Shown one piece after another: positions 28,370 through 35,772 of a stretch of DNA of 57,579 bases. Position numbers and translations under genes: made by a program. The first letter of the stretch is position 1. Each line of letters opens with the position of its first letter. The notes beneath the pieces are model-generated. The model saw only the letters and a program-made list of their open reading frames with translations, had not been told where the DNA came from and did no database searches. This DNA comes from Corynebacterium sp. HMSC29G08 (lineage in GTDB: Bacteria > Actinomycetota > Actinomycetes > Mycobacteriales > Mycobacteriaceae): the NCBI RefSeq assembly GCF_001806875.1, contig NZ_KV786267.1:303-57881 (forward strand), written 5' to 3'.

Positions 28370-28772
28370 CTCGGGTAAGCACCCCATCCAAGCTCGCGCG
28401 TCCGGTTCCAAATACCACGATCATAAACAGTGCCGCGGCAAGCACCATCGGGTATTCCACTCCCCCATCTTGTGCGAAGAAGCCTTGCGGCAGGTGCACG
28501 AAGTAGGCGGCGATCACAACCATAATGGCCATGCCGCCAGCAACGATGGTGGTCAAAAGCCCGATGATGAGGAACGCACCGCCGATGAGCTCTACCGTGC
28601 CCGCAATGTAGGCGGAGAGTTTCGGCTGCGGCACACCAGTGCGTGCGAGTTCTTTCGCTGCTACATCCATGCCGGTACCAAACCAGCGCTGGTAGCCTCG
28701 GGCGATAAACACAACGCCAAGCACGATGCGCAGGAGAAGGAGTGCGAAATCGCGCACGGCTGGCCGGTTCAT
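28362..28772 (-). CDS. DoxX family membrane protein
   Basis: A 136-residue protein with four membrane helices and the DoxX pattern LLLLRIVLGVVFIARGYQRWFG near the N-terminus, then GTVELIGGAFLIIGLLTT. Actinobacterial DoxX-family proteins have been linked to thiol and oxidative-stress complexes; nothing here shows that directly. The start is uncertain: ATG 28772 has a TAGTCT hexamer 7 nt upstream, while in-frame ATG 28790 has neither a Shine-Dalgarno sequence nor a -10 element. Confidence 0.82.
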   Translation of the reverse strand: MNRPAVRDFALLLLRIVLGVVFIARGYQRWFGTGMDVAAKELARTGVPQPKLSAYIAGTVELIGGAFLIIGLLTTIVAGGMAIMVVIAAYFVHLPQGFFAQDGGVEYPMVLAAALFMIVVFGTGRASLDGVLTRDD

Positions 28773-28779
28773 GGCAATA

Positions 28780-28785
28780 AGACTA
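28780..28785 (-). promoter_or_regulatory. -10 element, leaderless promoter of the DoxX gene
   Basis: TAGTCT on the minus strand, 7 nt before ATG 28772; supports that start over ATG 28790. Confidence 0.45.
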
Positions 28786-28824
28786 CTCATGGAACCGGTC
28801 GACCACGAACGCAGTCTAATAGTT

Positions 28825-29421
28825 ATGACTCAACAAACATTGCACCCAGTTATTGGTACCGACGGTTTGACCCGCCCACCTTGGGCGTCGAGTGACCCGC
28901 TGCTGCGCGAATACTACGACACCGAATGGGGCATGCCTGTGCGTGATGAGCAAGGTATGTTTGAACGCCTCTGCTTGGAAGCTTTCCAGGTTGGCCTGTC
29001 CTGGCGGCTGATCCTGTCGAAGCGTGAGGCGCTTCGCGAGGCATTTCATGGCTTCGTCCCAGAGGCCGTTGCCACGCTCGACATAGAGCCTTTGCTTGGC
29101 GACGCCGCGTTGATCCGCAACCGCCGCAAACTCCAATCCTGCGTTAGCAATGCCCACGCCACACTGGCACTTCGGGAGGAAGGCACAGACTTAGCGGAGT
29201 TCATCTGGTCCTACCAGCCCGCCACTACCCCGGAACCGAAGTCCATGGATGAGGTGCCTACAACCTCGCCAGAGTCAGTACAACTAGCGAAAGATTTGAA
29301 GGCTCGAGGCTTCAGTTTCGTGGGGCCGGTGACTATGTACGCTCTGATGGAGTCCGTAGGCATCGTGGACACCAACCTGGTGGGCACATGGCGCCGCGGA
29401 GCGTCCGGCGTATGGGTGTAG
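28825..29421 (+). CDS. DNA-3-methyladenine glycosylase I family (Tag-like, zinc site missing)
   Basis: A 198-residue helix-hairpin-helix glycosylase of the Tag family. The alignable core is clear: PPWASSDPLLREYYDTEWGMPVRDE, then FERLCLEAFQVGLSW with the 3-methyladenine-binding region, KREALREAFHGF, and GFSFVGPVTMYALMESVGIV. E. coli Tag holds zinc with Cys4, His17, His175 and Cys179. Here the equivalents are Pro/Ala near the N-terminus, Tyr (EYYDTEW for AYHDNEW), Asn (VDTN for VNDH) and Thr/Trp. All four are therefore lost, and the termini must be held together differently. ATG 28825 gives the conserved N-terminus; no good Shine-Dalgarno or -10 signal was found. Confidence 0.85.
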   Translation: MTQQTLHPVIGTDGLTRPPWASSDPLLREYYDTEWGMPVRDEQGMFERLCLEAFQVGLSWRLILSKREALREAFHGFVPEAVATLDIEPLLGDAALIRNRRKLQSCVSNAHATLALREEGTDLAEFIWSYQPATTPEPKSMDEVPTTSPESVQLAKDLKARGFSFVGPVTMYALMESVGIVDTNLVGTWRRGASGVWV

Positions 29422-29439
29422 CCTCACCTTTAGATTTTG

Positions 29440-29512
29440 TGGAGCATAGGGGAATCGAACCCCTGACCTTTGCATTGCGAACGCAACGCTCTACCAACTG
29501 AGCTAATGCCCC
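29440..29512 (-). tRNA. tRNA-Ala (anticodon CGC)
   Basis: A 73-nt cloverleaf on the minus strand. The acceptor stem GGGGCAT pairs with ATGCTCC and contains the G3-U70 wobble that identifies alanine tRNAs. The D arm is GCTCAGTTGGTAGAGC, the anticodon loop is TTCGCAA with anticodon CGC, and the T arm is AGGGGTTCGATTCCCCT. The discriminator base is A. CCA is not encoded. Confidence 0.95.
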
Positions 29513-29531
29513 TTGACTGCTTACAGACGTT

Positions 29532-29578
29532 ACTCCCCGCCACCTCGGATGCTAAATCGCGTGGTGACGGGGAGTTTT
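29532..29578 (+). terminator. Hairpin with T-run between the tRNA and glpR-like gene
   Basis: ACTCCCCGCCAC (29532-29543) pairs with GTGG...CGGGGAGT (29561-29575) and is followed on the plus strand by TTTT. It would end plus-strand transcripts coming from the Tag-like gene through the antisense side of the tRNA. The hairpin could also act on the minus strand after the glpR-like gene, though no T-run follows there. Confidence 0.6.
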
Positions 29579-29608
29579 GTCGGAATTCTTTAGCTTGCGC
29601 GCCGGTTG

Positions 29609-30637
29609 TTAGCTTGCGCGCCCGTAGTCGTCGTACTCAAAGTCGTAGTCCGGTGCTGTGCGGCGGTAGCGCGGCAGATGCTCGAAGTCTGGGCTTTCAT
29701 CATCAATGTTGAGGATGACGGCACCGGCGCGCATGCGCTCCCCCTCACGCGAACCAGGGCGCTGTGCCACGTCCACGCCGAGGCGGGCGCGGCGCAGCTG
29801 GCGCATACGGCGAGCTCGCAACGCACGCTCCTGTTTCACCACGCGGCGAAGCGCTACCATGAACCAAAGGGTCAGGCCGATGGTGATTGTCGGCAGTACC
29901 CACGCCCAGCCACCTGCCACAACGGCTGCAGTCAGGGAAATCACCGAGGCAACAATCAGGCCGAGGAACGTGCGCTGGCGGCGCTGGTAACGGTCCGCGC
30001 GGGTGCGTGCGTCCCGACGCGGGTCATAACCACCACGACCACGACGCGCCTCAACAAACGCAAGGTCATCCTCAGTTGCTTCTTCTGTTGCTTCTTCTTC
30101 GGTCGGATCTTCTGCTTCTGCTGCTTCCGCCTCAGCCTCTGATTCAGGCTCTGCTTCGTAGCCGAAGTCCTCCGGCGCCAGGTACGTGTCAGCGTCCACT
30201 GCCTGTTCGTCAGCCTCTGCGTCTTCGGCTATTTCTGCGTCTTCAGCGTCTTCAGGGTCTTCAGCGTCTTCTGCGTGATCGGTGACTACCGGTTCTGCCT
30301 CGGCAGCTTCAACAACCTCCGCAGTCTCAACAGTCTCCACTGTGTCTTCTACAGTCTCCACTGCGTCTTCGGGTTCTACAGTGTCGTCGGAATCGACAGC
30401 CTCGACGACCTCATAGTCTTCTACCTCGTCGTCGGCGTAGCGGTGCACGTCAGCAGCGGTGAGTTTCGGACGGCGGCGCACACTCAGTGCAGCCGTGCCA
30501 CCCTCATGGAGCACGCGCGTCTCGTCAAAGCCCTCGCCCGAGCGGCGAATCGGCTTGTTGTTGCCAAACAGCATCGGCGCGAGCACAATCACCCACACAA
30601 CAATGATCAACAAAATGATCAGGCTCAGGCTGCCCAT
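29609..30637 (-). CDS. GlpR-like membrane protein with acidic Glu/Ala-rich region
   Basis: A 342-residue membrane protein. One N-terminal helix (LSLIILLIIVVWVIVLAPMLF) is followed by a basic segment and a VRRRPKLTAADVHRYADD block. Then comes a very acidic low-complexity region of about 130 residues (EDAEDAEIAEDAEADEQ and similar), then a basic stretch. Two more helices follow (FLGLIVASVISLTAAVVAGG and WVLPTITIGLTLWFMVALRRV) and a basic tail. Its place after moeA/glp and rimJ is that of the corynebacterial GLP receptor (GlpR) that recruits the gephyrin-like protein Glp to the divisome. Assignment rests on synteny and topology, not on a motif I can verify. Confidence 0.72.
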   Translation of the reverse strand: MGSLSLIILLIIVVWVIVLAPMLFGNNKPIRRSGEGFDETRVLHEGGTAALSVRRRPKLTAADVHRYADDEVEDYEVVEAVDSDDTVEPEDAVETVEDTVETVETAEVVEAAEAEPVVTDHAEDAEDPEDAEDAEIAEDAEADEQAVDADTYLAPEDFGYEAEPESEAEAEAAEAEDPTEEEATEEATEDDLAFVEARRGRGGYDPRRDARTRADRYQRRQRTFLGLIVASVISLTAAVVAGGWAWVLPTITIGLTLWFMVALRRVVKQERALRARRMRQLRRARLGVDVAQRPGSREGERMRAGAVILNIDDESPDFEHLPRYRRTAPDYDFEYDDYGRAS

Positions 30638-30685
30638 CAGGACGTGTCACCTTTCGTCACAGTTTGAAATCTGCCCTAACGCTAT

Positions 30686-30719
30686 CGGCGTGTAAGGCCA
30701 GCCTCCGTCCGGCACGCCG
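30686..30719. repeat. Small inverted repeat between glpR-like gene and rimJ
   Basis: CGGCGTG (30686-30692) and CACGCCG (30713-30719) flank a 20-nt loop, in the 117-bp gap after rimJ. No T-run follows, so it is only a possible weak terminator. Confidence 0.3.
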
Positions 30720-30754
30720 GTTGTCATTGCGACGATTTTTTATTCCACCCCGAA

Positions 30755-31408
30755 CTACGGCCAGAAGACCTTGCCTCGTTCCACAAGACGAGCAGTTGCC
30801 GTGGTGGGATAGTCATCTACGTTCAGTGCGACGAAATGGTGGTCGCGCCACTTACCGTCTATATGCAGATTGCGGTACAGATAGCCTTCCTCGCGGAATC
30901 CGCACGCATGCAACACACGTCCGGACACCGGGTTCGACGGCAAATACGTCGCCGTCACACGGTTCAGCCCAATACGACCAAACGCATGGTCAACCCCAAG
31001 AGCACAGGCCGCCGTAGCAACACCTTTCCCCATAAATAGCGAATGCACCCAGTAGCCAATCCAGCATTCAGATACGGCGCCATGTTGGATGTTGCCAAGG
31101 GTGACTTGGCCAGCAAACTGACCGTCAACGTCAATCACCAACGGCACAGCCGAGCCCTCAGCGGCGAGGCGTTTCAGGTTGAGCCAGGAGTTTCGCCACG
31201 CAACATAAGAGTGGGCCTCTTCCCATGTGCCGTGCGTGGTCGGTTCAACAGGCTGCAACCACGCCTGATCAAGGAGTCGGGTTTGCATCCAGTCGTCGCC
31301 GTCGTGGCGAGAAAGGGGCCTGAGGTGGATCGGCGTGGCGTCGGCAAGCAAAAGCCCCGGGGTACGCTCAGGCCAACCCGGGGTGGGGGCGCGGAGAAAA
31401 TCAAACAT
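30755..31408 (-). CDS. rimJ: GNAT acetyltransferase, RimJ-like
   Basis: A 217-residue GNAT-fold acetyltransferase of the RimJ/RimL type. It shows IHLRPLSRHDGDDW at the N-terminus, FAGQVTLGNIQHGAVSECWIGYWVHSLFMGKGVATAA with the acetyl-CoA pyrophosphate loop, and RVTATYLPSNPVSGRVLHACGFREEGYLYR. The family acetylates N-termini of ribosomal or other proteins; the substrate here is unknown. ATG 31408 overlaps the stop of the moeA/glp gene, so they are coupled, and the galU-moeA-rimJ order is shared with mycobacteria. Confidence 0.88.
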   Translation of the reverse strand: MFDFLRAPTPGWPERTPGLLLADATPIHLRPLSRHDGDDWMQTRLLDQAWLQPVEPTTHGTWEEAHSYVAWRNSWLNLKRLAAEGSAVPLVIDVDGQFAGQVTLGNIQHGAVSECWIGYWVHSLFMGKGVATAACALGVDHAFGRIGLNRVTATYLPSNPVSGRVLHACGFREEGYLYRNLHIDGKWRDHHFVALNVDDYPTTATARLVERGKVFWP

Positions 31409-32709
31409 TAGGAGCGCTGCTGTAAAAACTCCACATCAACGATCTCGCCCGGACGCACGCGAGTGATGCCTTCAGGGATGAGGATCATCGCATTGGCCTC
31501 CGCAAACCCGGCAAGCAGGTGGGCCGCACCCCCGCCAGCGCCGGCGAGAGGCTCAACTAGGTAATCCCCGGTTTCGGGGTCACGCATCAGGCGCGCACGG
31601 ATGTAGCCACGGCGACCACCAAAGGACTCAATCGGGCGCAATGTACGCGCACGCACCGCGCGACGCTGCGTTGCTTTCTTACCCAAGGAACGACGAATCG
31701 CCGGACGCAGCATGACCTCTGCAACAATCAGCGCCGAGACCGGGTTGGAAGGCAGCAGGAACGCCGGGACACGCTCCTGCCCCAGCAGCCCAAAGCCTTG
31801 GACCGAGCCTGGGTGCATGGCAACTCGGGTGGTATCAATCTCACCAAGGTCGCGCAGGATGTTAAGCACCGCATCCGCACCCGAACCGCCGATTGCACCC
31901 GTGATCACCACGAGCTCACTGCGCGCCACATGTCCCGCGATCACCTCGCGCAGGCGGCGCGGCTCCGCGTTGATAATGCCAACACGAGTCACATCGGCGC
32001 CGGCCTCCTCGGCAGCGGCGGCAACAACGTAGGAAGCAACGTCATAGACTTGGCCCAAGCCCGGCTCACGGTCCACATCCACAAGCTCCAGTCCGTAACT
32101 CATCACAGTCACGCGCGGGCGTGGGTAGACCAGCACCTTCTGGCGGCCCGCCGCGACCAACAGGCCCAGCTGTGCAGGGCCCAAGACGGCACCCTGGCGC
32201 ACTGCAATGTCGCCAGGCTGGATGTCCGAACCCGTACGGCGCACGAAATCACCGCTGGCCACAGGCCTGTTCGCAGTCACACGCTTCGTGCCACGATCAG
32301 ACCAAGCAAGCGGCAACACCGCATCTGCAAGTGTGGGAAGCGGCGCACCCGTTGCCACACGCACCGCCTGCTTCGGCTGGAGACGCAGCGGCTTCTGCGA
32401 ACCCGCATGAACCTCACCCACCACGGGCATTGCACGCACCGGTTCATGCGGGACTGCGTCTGCGTCTTCGTCATCTTTTGCAGCAACGCGTGACGCCGAG
32501 ATCGCACCTGCACCGCCAACGTCAACGCTTCGCACCGCGTACCCATCCACCGCTGCCTGGTTAAAGCCCGGCAGCGGGTGTGTTGCGGTGATTTCCTCCG
32601 CGCACATCATACCCAGCGCTTCGCTTAATCCCAGGCGAATCGGCTCTGGAGCCACCGCCGCATCAAGCACTATCTCCAGCTGTTCTTCAACGCTGCGCAT
32701 GGATTGCAT
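31408..32709 (-). CDS. glp: MoeA/gephyrin-family protein, probable Glp divisome factor
   Basis: A 433-residue MoeA-fold protein with the usual domains I-IV. Visible blocks are HPLPGFNQAAVDGYAVRS, RVATGAPLPTLADAVLP, VTGAIGGSGADAVL (the MPT-binding TGG-type region here reads TGAIGGSG), HPGSVQGFGLLGQERVPAFLLPSNPVSALIVAEV, and a C-terminal domain IV. In C. glutamicum the orthologous locus encodes Glp, a gephyrin-like protein that binds FtsZ and the membrane receptor GlpR. Molybdopterin insertion is the alternative role. The active-site TGG-type motif differs from typical MoeA, which fits a structural role. GAGG lies 9 nt before ATG 32709, next to the galU stop. Confidence 0.82.
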   Translation of the reverse strand: MQSMRSVEEQLEIVLDAAVAPEPIRLGLSEALGMMCAEEITATHPLPGFNQAAVDGYAVRSVDVGGAGAISASRVAAKDDEDADAVPHEPVRAMPVVGEVHAGSQKPLRLQPKQAVRVATGAPLPTLADAVLPLAWSDRGTKRVTANRPVASGDFVRRTGSDIQPGDIAVRQGAVLGPAQLGLLVAAGRQKVLVYPRPRVTVMSYGLELVDVDREPGLGQVYDVASYVVAAAAEEAGADVTRVGIINAEPRRLREVIAGHVARSELVVITGAIGGSGADAVLNILRDLGEIDTTRVAMHPGSVQGFGLLGQERVPAFLLPSNPVSALIVAEVMLRPAIRRSLGKKATQRRAVRARTLRPIESFGGRRGYIRARLMRDPETGDYLVEPLAGAGGGAAHLLAGFAEANAMILIPEGITRVRPGEIVDVEFLQQRS

Positions 32710-32712
32710 GGA

Positions 32713-33693
32713 TTAAACCTCAGAGACCCCAGAGAACTCAGAGTGTTCTGCTTCTTGCTCTGCCTCGTATTCAGCGATGATCTGCTTAATCGCCGTATAC
32801 AACGCCGGCCCATACTTCGGATCCCTCAGCCCAAAATCAACATTCGCCGGAATATACCCACCCGGATTACCCAAATCATGGCGCTTGCCCTCATGCACCA
32901 CAACATGCACCGGATGGCCCTCAGTAATCATCAACTCAATCGCATCCGTTAACTGCAACTCCCCACCCTTGCCGGGTTTGATCCGACGTAACGCATCAAA
33001 CACAGCACGATCCAACAAATACCGCCCCGTAGCAACAAGCGTCGAAGGTGCTTCCTCCTTCGAGGGCTTTTCCACCATGCCACGCACCTTCTTCACCACC
33101 ACCCCATCAACATCCCCATCAGCGTCTTCCACATCAAACACGCCGTAATTAAACACCTCATCTTCGGTGACATTAAACGCACACAACACACTTCCCCCGA
33201 AACGCTCACGCACCGCAACCATCTTGTCCATCACGCCAGACGGCAACACCAAATCATCCGGCAGCATCACTGCAACCACGTCTTCTTCAGCATCCAACGC
33301 AGCCTCAGCACACCCCACCGCATGCCCCAACCCAAGCGGCTCATCCTGGGTCACCGCAACCGCATCAATCAACCCAAACGCCCGGCTGACCTTTTCCGCC
33401 TGATCCAGCTTGCCGCGGCTAACAAGACGCTCACGCAACGTAGCGAACTCCCCAAAGTGCGCCATAATCTCCTGCTTTTGCGGAGCAACCACAATAGCCA
33501 AACGCTTCGCCCCACACGCAGCAGCTTCCGCAGCGATCAACTCAATGCCCGGAGTGTCCACCACCGGCAACAGCTCCTTCGGCACCGTCTTCGTCGCCGG
33601 CAAAAAACGAGTCCCCATACCCGCCGCCGGAACAACAACGGTGCGCACGCCGTAAGGTGCGCCTTCGGAACCCTGCTCATTAGACTTCTGCAT
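32713..33693 (-). CDS. galU: UTP-glucose-1-phosphate uridylyltransferase GalU
   Basis: A 326-residue nucleotidyltransferase making UDP-glucose from UTP and glucose-1-phosphate. Motifs are VVVPAAGMGTRFLPATKTVPKELLPVVD at the N-terminus, the DEPLGLGHAVGCAE block, VAVMLPDDLVL and GMVEKPSKEEAPS, with KGGELQLTDAIELM near the C-terminus. UDP-glucose feeds envelope glycans and is the presumed substrate of the SqdB-like enzyme at the left end of the window. ATG 33693 has a TAAGGT hexamer 8 nt upstream and is divergent from the cyclo-ligase gene. Confidence 0.95.
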   Translation of the reverse strand: MQKSNEQGSEGAPYGVRTVVVPAAGMGTRFLPATKTVPKELLPVVDTPGIELIAAEAAACGAKRLAIVVAPQKQEIMAHFGEFATLRERLVSRGKLDQAEKVSRAFGLIDAVAVTQDEPLGLGHAVGCAEAALDAEEDVVAVMLPDDLVLPSGVMDKMVAVRERFGGSVLCAFNVTEDEVFNYGVFDVEDADGDVDGVVVKKVRGMVEKPSKEEAPSTLVATGRYLLDRAVFDALRRIKPGKGGELQLTDAIELMITEGHPVHVVVHEGKRHDLGNPGGYIPANVDFGLRDPKYGPALYTAIKQIIAEYEAEQEAEHSEFSGVSEV

Positions 33694-33701
33694 AAACCAC
33701 A

Positions 33702-33707
33702 ACCTTA
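33702..33707 (-). promoter_or_regulatory. -10 element, leaderless promoter of galU
   Basis: TAAGGT on the minus strand, 8 nt before ATG 33693. Confidence 0.55.
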
Positions 33708-33729
33708 CAGCGAATAAAGGACAGTCCCC

Positions 33730-34308
33730 GTGAGCGACCCGAGCAGCACGAAACAACAGATGAGACAGGTACATGTGGGAGCGCGGAAGCGTCGTCACGC
33801 ACATGCTCCTGCAAAGGCCGAGCTGGACCAGGCGATCCTTGCGCACACACGTGCATGCATGAGCCACTTCGGGACGCTCGGCCGCCCGATTGCCGCGTAC
33901 AACCCGCTGCCCTCCGAGCCGGGCCCGCGCGATTTTGCAGCCCAGCTTGCCGCCGACGCAGCAGCGGTGTGGCTGCCCATTTCACTTCCTGATGGGGTGC
34001 TGGCCTGGGCGCAGTACGACGGCTCGATCGGCTCCGGCGCGTTAGGCATCACGGAACCAACTGGCGCACGTTTCAACTCGAATGTGTTGCGCTCCTGCGA
34101 GCTCATTGTGGCACCGGCGTTGGCGGTGGATCAGCAGTACATGCGCCTGGGCAAAGGTGCGGGCTACTACGACCGGGCGTTAACTGGCCTTGACGTCCCG
34201 GTGGCAGCAGTGGTGTTTGATGATGAGTTTGTGCAGCACGTACCACATGAAAGCCACGATGTTGCCGTGGATGCCGTGATTACCCCCAGCGGTTTTTTCG
34301 TGCGCTAG
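33730..34308 (+). CDS. fthC: 5-formyltetrahydrofolate cyclo-ligase
   Basis: A 192-residue MTHFS-family enzyme that converts 5-formyltetrahydrofolate to methenyltetrahydrofolate with ATP. It has the basic N-terminus RKRRHAHAPAKAELD, YNPLPSEPGPRDFA, the substrate region LIVAPALAVDQQYMRLGKGAGYYDRAL with the phosphate-binding glycines, and VPHESHDVAVDAVITP at the end. The start is GTG with AAAGGA about 9 nt upstream. It is divergent from galU, as in mycobacteria. Confidence 0.9.
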   Translation: MSDPSSTKQQMRQVHVGARKRRHAHAPAKAELDQAILAHTRACMSHFGTLGRPIAAYNPLPSEPGPRDFAAQLAADAAAVWLPISLPDGVLAWAQYDGSIGSGALGITEPTGARFNSNVLRSCELIVAPALAVDQQYMRLGKGAGYYDRALTGLDVPVAAVVFDDEFVQHVPHESHDVAVDAVITPSGFFVR

Positions 34309-34342
34309 GGAACCGGGGGCACCGTTTCCGCGTCCAATATGT

Positions 34343-34945
34343 ATGGACGCTATGACACGATTTCGCGCGATTGCGCATCCGGGCTATCGCCGCGCCATGA
34401 TGCTGCGCAGGTTGCTGGCAGTAGGGCTTTTGGTGGTTGCGGGGGCTAGTTTGCTTATCGACGCCCACGCCAACGACCCCCTCACCACCACCTTCCGCCA
34501 GCCCGTGGCCGCCGGGGCGGTACTCACAGAAGAGGACGTGGTGGTGAAACGGCTACCGCCAGAGGTGGTGCCAGAAGGCGCAATCACCGATCCTGCTGTA
34601 GCCATAGGCCAGATCGTGGCTGCCGGCGCCGCCGCGGGAGAAGTGGTCACAACCATGCGTTTGGTCGGCCCTGACTTAGTAACGCAGCTTGTGGAGGGCG
34701 AACCACCCGGAGAACCCTTCACCATGGTTCCTTTAGCGCTGGCAGAGACCGACATTATGCCGATGCTTACACACGGCGCGCACGTGGACGTGGTAGCCGA
34801 AGGCCCCGCAATCATCGCTAGCGGCGGAAGGATTGTCACCGTAGGCGACAACGGAACGGTGCTCGTGCTGCTACGCCAGTCCCAAGCGGCCGCTGTGGCT
34901 GCGGCCTCTCTGGCGCAACCTTTGACAGTGGTGCTGAAACGCTAG
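34343..34945 (+). CDS. SAF-domain membrane-anchored protein (CpaB/RcpC-like)
   Basis: A 200-residue protein with a basic N-terminus, one membrane helix (LLAVGLLVVAGASLLIDA) and an external SAF domain (about residues 52-120: RQPVAAGAVLTEEDVVVKRLP, then AIGQIVAAGAAAGEVVTTMRLV). The C-terminal part has the VPLALAETDIMPMLTHGAHVDVVAE pattern of CpaB/RcpC proteins of Flp-type pilus systems. No pilus genes are nearby, so a pilus role is uncertain. ATG 34343 is used; ATG 34352 is equally possible and neither has a clear ribosome-binding site. Confidence 0.75.
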   Translation: MDAMTRFRAIAHPGYRRAMMLRRLLAVGLLVVAGASLLIDAHANDPLTTTFRQPVAAGAVLTEEDVVVKRLPPEVVPEGAITDPAVAIGQIVAAGAAAGEVVTTMRLVGPDLVTQLVEGEPPGEPFTMVPLALAETDIMPMLTHGAHVDVVAEGPAIIASGGRIVTVGDNGTVLVLLRQSQAAAVAAASLAQPLTVVLKR

Positions 34946-34962
34946 GGGTTTAACACGCGTGG

Positions 34963-35160
34963 CTACTCGCCGTGGTGCGGCGGCCGCTCATTTTCATAAA
35001 ACTCACGGCCGGTGAGCTGCTCAACACCGTCGCCCTCCAAGTCGACCACGCGCTCCTCATCTGAGGTGCCTGCGGTAGTCGGAGAATCCGCCGTGCGGTC
35101 GTAGTCCACGTCAGCAACACGCTTTACACGACGGCGCTGGCGTGGGTTGTGGCTACGCAT
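34963..35160 (-). CDS. Small charged protein coupled to moaB, unknown
   Basis: A 65-residue hydrophilic protein, basic at the N-terminus (RSHNPRQRRRVKRVADVDYD) and acidic later (TSDEERVVDLEGDGVEQLTG). No domain is recognised. ATG 35160 overlaps the last 8 bp of moaB, which is the main reason to accept it as real. The first residues may bind RNA or a partner, which is speculation. Confidence 0.55.
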   Translation of the reverse strand: MRSHNPRQRRRVKRVADVDYDRTADSPTTAGTSDEERVVDLEGDGVEQLTGREFYENERPPHHGE

Positions 35161-35719
35161 CGACACTGTGCTCATCAAGCTCTGCAATCAAGTGGCTAAC
35201 CAAGGGACCAATGGTGGCCAGCCCGTCTCGGATTGCCTGACGGCTTGGCGCCAAGTTCACAACCACGGTAGATCCAGACACGCCGCAGATACCGCGCGAG
35301 GTGCAGGCATCAACCGCGCCACAGGCCTGCCCTGAGGATCGCAAGGCCTGCGCCACACCCGGCACCATCTTGTCAATCACGGAGCGGGTGGCCTCCGGCG
35401 TCTTGTCACGCGCGCCAACACCAGTACCCCCGATTGTCAGCACCAGATCCACACCACCGACAACACCGGTTTCAATGGCCTTGCGGATTTCAGACTTCTT
35501 GGACTTGGCGTGCACCACAGCATCCACTTGGAAGCCGATCTCAGTCAGCAGTTCTGTCACCAGCGCATGCGTATCATCGTTCGGGCCCTCAAAGCGGCGG
35601 TCCCCCACCAGCACCACAAGAGCGCACGGGGTTGTCGGTGCCGTAGTTACTAACTCTGCGACACGGAGGAAATCCTCGTCTGGCTCCATAAAATCGAGCG
35701 CTTCTGGGGCAGCTGACAT
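35153..35719 (-). CDS. moaB: MoaB/Mog family molybdopterin protein
   Basis: A 188-residue MogA/MoaB-fold protein; the family adenylylates molybdopterin. It has ALVVLVGDRRFEGPNDDTHALVTELLTE, then DLVLTIGGTGVGARDKTPEATRSVID with the MPT-binding TGGTG-type loop, and VNLAPSRQAIRDGL. GGAGG lies 7 nt before ATG 35719. It follows the HtrA-type protease gene, matching mycobacterial mprA-mprB-pepD-moaB2. No other molybdenum cofactor genes except the moeA-like one occur in the window. Confidence 0.9.
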   Translation of the reverse strand: MSAAPEALDFMEPDEDFLRVAELVTTAPTTPCALVVLVGDRRFEGPNDDTHALVTELLTEIGFQVDAVVHAKSKKSEIRKAIETGVVGGVDLVLTIGGTGVGARDKTPEATRSVIDKMVPGVAQALRSSGQACGAVDACTSRGICGVSGSTVVVNLAPSRQAIRDGLATIGPLVSHLIAELDEHSVDA

Positions 35720-35772
35720 GGGTTTTCCTCCAATGTGCGGCTTTGTTGAACAGGTTACATACCCGTCAAACA

